From positions 1-8,620 of the forward strand of contig DAOUQK010000138.1 in the NCBI GenBank assembly GCA_030625695.1: 8,620 bases of DNA, in the 5' to 3' direction. This document shows, piece by piece, positions 6,383 through 8,620 of the stretch. The notes under the pieces are model-generated. The model was not told where the DNA came from and searched no databases. It saw nothing but the letters and a program-made list of their open reading frames with translations. Position 1 is the first letter of the stretch. Every line of letters starts with the position of its first letter. Source of the DNA: Paracoccaceae bacterium (GTDB taxonomy: Bacteria > Pseudomonadota > Alphaproteobacteria > Rhodobacterales > Rhodobacteraceae). The position numbers were made by a program, and so were the translations under genes.

Positions 6383-6403
6383 CATGCCACCTCCCAAGGC
6401 ATG
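6383..6403 (+). other. Leader hairpin upstream of the MoxR gene
   Basis: CATGCC (6383-6388) and GGCATG (6398-6403) can pair as a 6-bp stem around a 9-nt loop ACCTCCCAA. The loop holds CCTCC, the anti-Shine-Dalgarno sequence. Further weak pairings exist nearby (GGTGG at 6361-6365 with CCACC at 6387-6391, and GGCGTT at 6351-6356 with AACGCC at 6408-6413), so the leader before the MoxR start may be folded. On the minus strand the same segment reads GGGAGG followed by ATG and a three-codon frame. A structural or regulatory role is only a suggestion. Confidence 0.3.
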
Positions 6404-6460
6404 CGTCAACGCCAAGCGATCCGCTTGACGTCGCAGGCAAGTCATGACCTGTTAGGCGCC

Positions 6461-7369
6461 ATGCAGATACCCACCTCAATCGACGCCGTTCAGACCATGC
6501 TTGGCGAACAGAATTACATCTGTTCCCGCGCCTTGGCCACGGTAGTGTTCCTGTCCCTGAAACTGGGCCGCCCACTGTTTCTGGAAGGCGAAGCCGGAGT
6601 CGGCAAGACCGAAATCGCCAAGGCCCTCGCGGCCGGGCTGAACCGTCGCCTGATCCGGTTGCAATGTTACGAAGGGCTGGACATCTCAAGTGCGGTTTAC
6701 GAATGGAACTTTCCGGCCCAGATGATCGCCATCCGCACCGCCGAGGCCTCAGGTGCTGCGGATCGCGCCGCGTTGCAAACTGAACTGTTCAGCGACGAAT
6801 TCCTGGTCGAACGCCCCCTGCTTGAGGCAATGCGCCCCGACAAAAACGGCGCGCCCGTCCTGTTGATCGACGAACTTGACCGAACGGACGAACCGTTTGA
6901 GGCGTTCCTGATGGAGGCGCTCAGCGACTTTCAAATCACCATCCCCGAACTTGGGACCATCAAAGCGCCCGAGCCCCCCATCGTCATCCTGACGTCCAAC
7001 CGCACCCGCGAAGTGCACGACGCGTTGAAACGCCGTTGCCTCTATCACTGGGTTGACTACCCCAATTTTGAGAGCGAAGTCGAAATCCTGCACGCCCGCG
7101 CGCCCGAAGCCACCGAAACCCTGTCGCGCCAAGTGGTCGCCTTCGTACAACAGTTACGCACTGAAGATCTGTTCAAGAAACCCGGCGTCGCCGAAACCAT
7201 AGACTGGGCCAAATGCCTGCTGGCGCTCGACGTGATCAACCTCTCGCCCGAGGTCATTGCCGACACTCTTGGGGCAATCCTGAAATACCAGGACGACATC
7301 GCCAAACTACAGGGTTCCGAAGCCAAGCGCATCCTTGATCAGGCCAAAGCCTCATTAGAACCTGTCTAA
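6461..7369 (+). CDS. MoxR-family AAA+ ATPase, CoxD-like
   Basis: A 302-residue AAA+ ATPase of the MoxR group, of the type named CoxD when beside CO dehydrogenase genes. Such ATPases work with a VWA partner to remodel or insert metal centres into target proteins in the cytoplasm. Motifs: Walker A GEAGVGKT (43-50), the MoxR-typical LIRLQCYEGLDISSAVYEWN (64-83), Walker B VLLIDELDR (133-141), sensor 1 ILTSNRTRE (176-184) and arginine-finger region LKRRCLYHWVDYP (189-201). The C-terminal helical lid spans about 203-300. All ATPase residues look intact. I choose the ATG at 6461: it matches the usual CoxD-like N-terminus (MQ-P-SID) and has AGG at 6454-6456. An open frame extends upstream to a GTG at 6359, but those 34 residues look unconserved. 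The start is 129 bp from the divergent glycosyltransferase start. The VWA gene follows after 78 bp, the standard partner order. The actual target is unknown here. Confidence 0.92.
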   Translation: MQIPTSIDAVQTMLGEQNYICSRALATVVFLSLKLGRPLFLEGEAGVGKTEIAKALAAGLNRRLIRLQCYEGLDISSAVYEWNFPAQMIAIRTAEASGAADRAALQTELFSDEFLVERPLLEAMRPDKNGAPVLLIDELDRTDEPFEAFLMEALSDFQITIPELGTIKAPEPPIVILTSNRTREVHDALKRRCLYHWVDYPNFESEVEILHARAPEATETLSRQVVAFVQQLRTEDLFKKPGVAETIDWAKCLLALDVINLSPEVIADTLGAILKYQDDIAKLQGSEAKRILDQAKASLEPV

Positions 7370-7375
7370 TGCATC

Positions 7376-7448
7376 TTTGGTCCTTAAATATCCCCACCCT
7401 AGATAACTGGGGGTGTGGGGGGCAGACAGCCCCCCATTCCGGACCAAA
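7376..7448 (+). repeat. Structured intergenic element with 8-bp inverted ends
   Basis: TTTGGTCC (7376-7383) and GGACCAAA (7441-7448) are exact inverted repeats enclosing almost the whole gap between the MoxR and VWA genes; the last base is the A of the VWA ATG. Inside is a perfect stem-loop GGGGGGC-AGACA-GCCCCCC (7417-7435). The same G-run can instead pair with CCCCACCC (7392-7399) through GGGTGTGGGG (7411-7420), so two folds compete. No T-run follows, so it is not a standard terminator. The CTTAAATATCCCC start (7383-7395) and G-run/C-run end resemble intergenic repeats I associate with Rhodobacteraceae genomes; this family link is from memory. It may be a dispersed repeat, an mRNA processing site, or a control on VWA translation. 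Confidence 0.5.
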
Positions 7449-8620
7449 TGGTTGAGTACCTCCCGCTAGAATTACCGGAAAACCCAAAATTACCCCAAAA
7501 CATTATCCACTTTGCCCGTGCCTTGCGCAAAGCAGGCCTGCCCATCGGTCCAGGCCGAGTGATCGACGCGATCCGGGCAGTCGAAGCGGCTGGCTTCACA
7601 GAAAAACGTGACTTCTACTGGACCCTGCATGCCTGCTTCGTGAACCGCCCCGAACACCGCACAGTTTTCGCGCAAATCTTCCGCCTTTACTGGCGCGACC
7701 CGCGTTACCTTGAACATATGATGGCGATGATGCTGCCGGCCATTCGCGGCGTGCAAGAGGACCGCCCGGCGCAAGCGGCCGAAAAACGCGCCGCCGAGGC
7801 GTTGCTGGATGGTGCCATGCGCGATGCCCCTGAGGATGGCGCCAAAGGGCCGGACGAAGATACCCAGATTGAGGTCGACGCCTCGCTGACCATGTCCAGC
7901 GAAGAACGCCTGCGTTCGCTGGACTTTGAACAGATGAGCACCGACGAAATGGCGCAGGCCAAACGCATGCTGGCGCGCCTGTCATTGCCGGTTAAACCAA
8001 TCCCCTCACGGCGCGGTATGGCCAGCCTGAGGGGCCACAAAATCGATTGGCGCCGCACTCTGCGCGCCTCAATGCGACAGGGCGGCGAGATGCACGATAT
8101 TGCCCGGCTGACCCCGCGTCCGAGGTGGCCCAATCTGGTGGTGCTCTGCGACATTTCCGGTTCGATGAGCCAATACAGCCGTATCATCCTGCATTTTCTG
8201 CATGCGGTTTCTAATGCCAAAGGGGCGGGTTGGGCACGCGTTCATGCCTTCACATTTGGCACCGAACTGACAAATATAACCCGCCATTTGAAACAACGTG
8301 ACGTGGACGCAGCCCTCGCCTCAGCCGGGGCCGAAGCACAGGATTGGGAAGGTGGGACGCGCATTGGTCAATGCCTGCACGCCTTCAACCGCAACTGGTC
8401 ACGCCGGGTTATGGGGCAGGGGGCGGTGGTATTGTTGATCACCGACGGGCTGGACCGGGATGACCCGGAGGCACTGGCACGCGAAATGCAGCGCCTGCAT
8501 CTTAGTGCTCGGCGTCTGATCTGGCTCAACCCGCTGCTGCGGTGGGAGGGGTTTGCCCCCAAGGCGCGCGGCATCAACGCCATGCTGCGTCATGTAGACA
8601 GCTTTAGGGCCGGTCATTCC
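7448..8620 (+). CDS. VWA-domain protein, CoxE family (3' truncated)
   Basis: The first 391 residues of a CoxE-type von Willebrand A protein, open to the window end; family lengths suggest roughly 20 residues are missing. Residues about 15-100 form the helical N-terminal region (LPQNIIHFARALRKAGLPIG, DFYWTLHACFVNRPEHRTVF). Residues about 103-180 are an acidic/Ala-rich linker. A segment with RRGMASLRGHKIDWRRTLRASMRQGGE (188-214) precedes the VWA domain (about 228-385). The MIDAS metal site is complete: DISGSM (D235, S237, S239), T304 in WEGGTRIG, and D333 in ITDGLD. It should bind Mg2+ and act with the upstream MoxR ATPase as a target adaptor. In the Oligotropha cox cluster the CoxD/CoxE pair helps build the Mo-Cu site of CO dehydrogenase. 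The ATG at 7448 gives the expected N-terminus but has only a weak ribosome site (GGA at 7441-7443) and sits at the edge of a structured element. Confidence 0.92.
   Translation, partial: MVEYLPLELPENPKLPQNIIHFARALRKAGLPIGPGRVIDAIRAVEAAGFTEKRDFYWTLHACFVNRPEHRTVFAQIFRLYWRDPRYLEHMMAMMLPAIRGVQEDRPAQAAEKRAAEALLDGAMRDAPEDGAKGPDEDTQIEVDASLTMSSEERLRSLDFEQMSTDEMAQAKRMLARLSLPVKPIPSRRGMASLRGHKIDWRRTLRASMRQGGEMHDIARLTPRPRWPNLVVLCDISGSMSQYSRIILHFLHAVSNAKGAGWARVHAFTFGTELTNITRHLKQRDVDAALASAGAEAQDWEGGTRIGQCLHAFNRNWSRRVMGQGAVVLLITDGLDRDDPEALAREMQRLHLSARRLIWLNPLLRWEGFAPKARGINAMLRHVDSFRAGHS

Noticed and set aside
6383..6400. Three-codon leader peptide on the minus strand after a GGGAGG site
   Set aside because: The frame ATG-ATT-TAT-TGA is too short to distinguish from chance and no attenuation structure follows before the glycosyltransferase start.
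7705..8220. 171-codon minus-strand open frame opposite the VWA gene
   Set aside because: Ser/Arg-rich shadow; the plus strand encodes a continuous VWA protein with a complete MIDAS.

Overview
The window looks like the chromosome of an alphaproteobacterium of the order Rhodobacterales (Roseobacter-like). The case rests on the gene order argS / SPOR protein / nagZ / scpA / scpB, on GC-rich genes with strong third-position GC bias, and on protein sequences that read as typical Rhodobacteraceae. This assignment is by recognition; no search was run.

Layout. Positions 1-4145 hold a plus-strand cluster: the end of argS (arginyl-tRNA synthetase), a single-pass membrane protein with a C-terminal SPOR (septal peptidoglycan-binding) domain, nagZ (beta-N-acetylhexosaminidase of peptidoglycan recycling), scpA and scpB (kleisin and winged-helix partners of SMC condensin), and a 78-residue basic protein of unknown function. 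The SPOR gene to scpB is tightly packed, with overlaps of 4, 11 and 1 bp, so it is almost certainly one translationally coupled operon joining cell-wall turnover at the septum to chromosome segregation.

Positions 4159-6331 hold two minus-strand genes convergent with that cluster: a GT-A type glycosyltransferase (upstream, start at 6331) and a 324-residue protein that looks like an alpha/beta-hydrolase fold whose nucleophile elbow has lost its serine. The 142 bp between them hold a perfect 16-bp palindrome and short direct repeats with an 11-bp period, which suggests the second gene has its own control region.

Positions 6461-8620 hold a plus-strand pair, divergent from the glycosyltransferase: a MoxR-type AAA+ ATPase (CoxD-like) and a CoxE-type von Willebrand A (VWA) protein cut by the window end. 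Such pairs act as ATPase plus metal-dependent adaptor in metalloenzyme maturation, best known for the molybdenum CO dehydrogenase. No cox structural genes are in view. The divergent intergenic region carries a 15-bp operator-like palindrome just before the glycosyltransferase start. The 78-bp gap between the ATPase and VWA genes is a structured element bounded by 8-bp inverted repeats, with two competing G/C-rich hairpins.

There is no transposase, CRISPR array, tRNA or rRNA in the window. Nothing amounts to a clearly new system. The most unusual items are the pseudo-hydrolase/glycosyltransferase pair, the structured element before the VWA gene, and the two operator-like palindromes.
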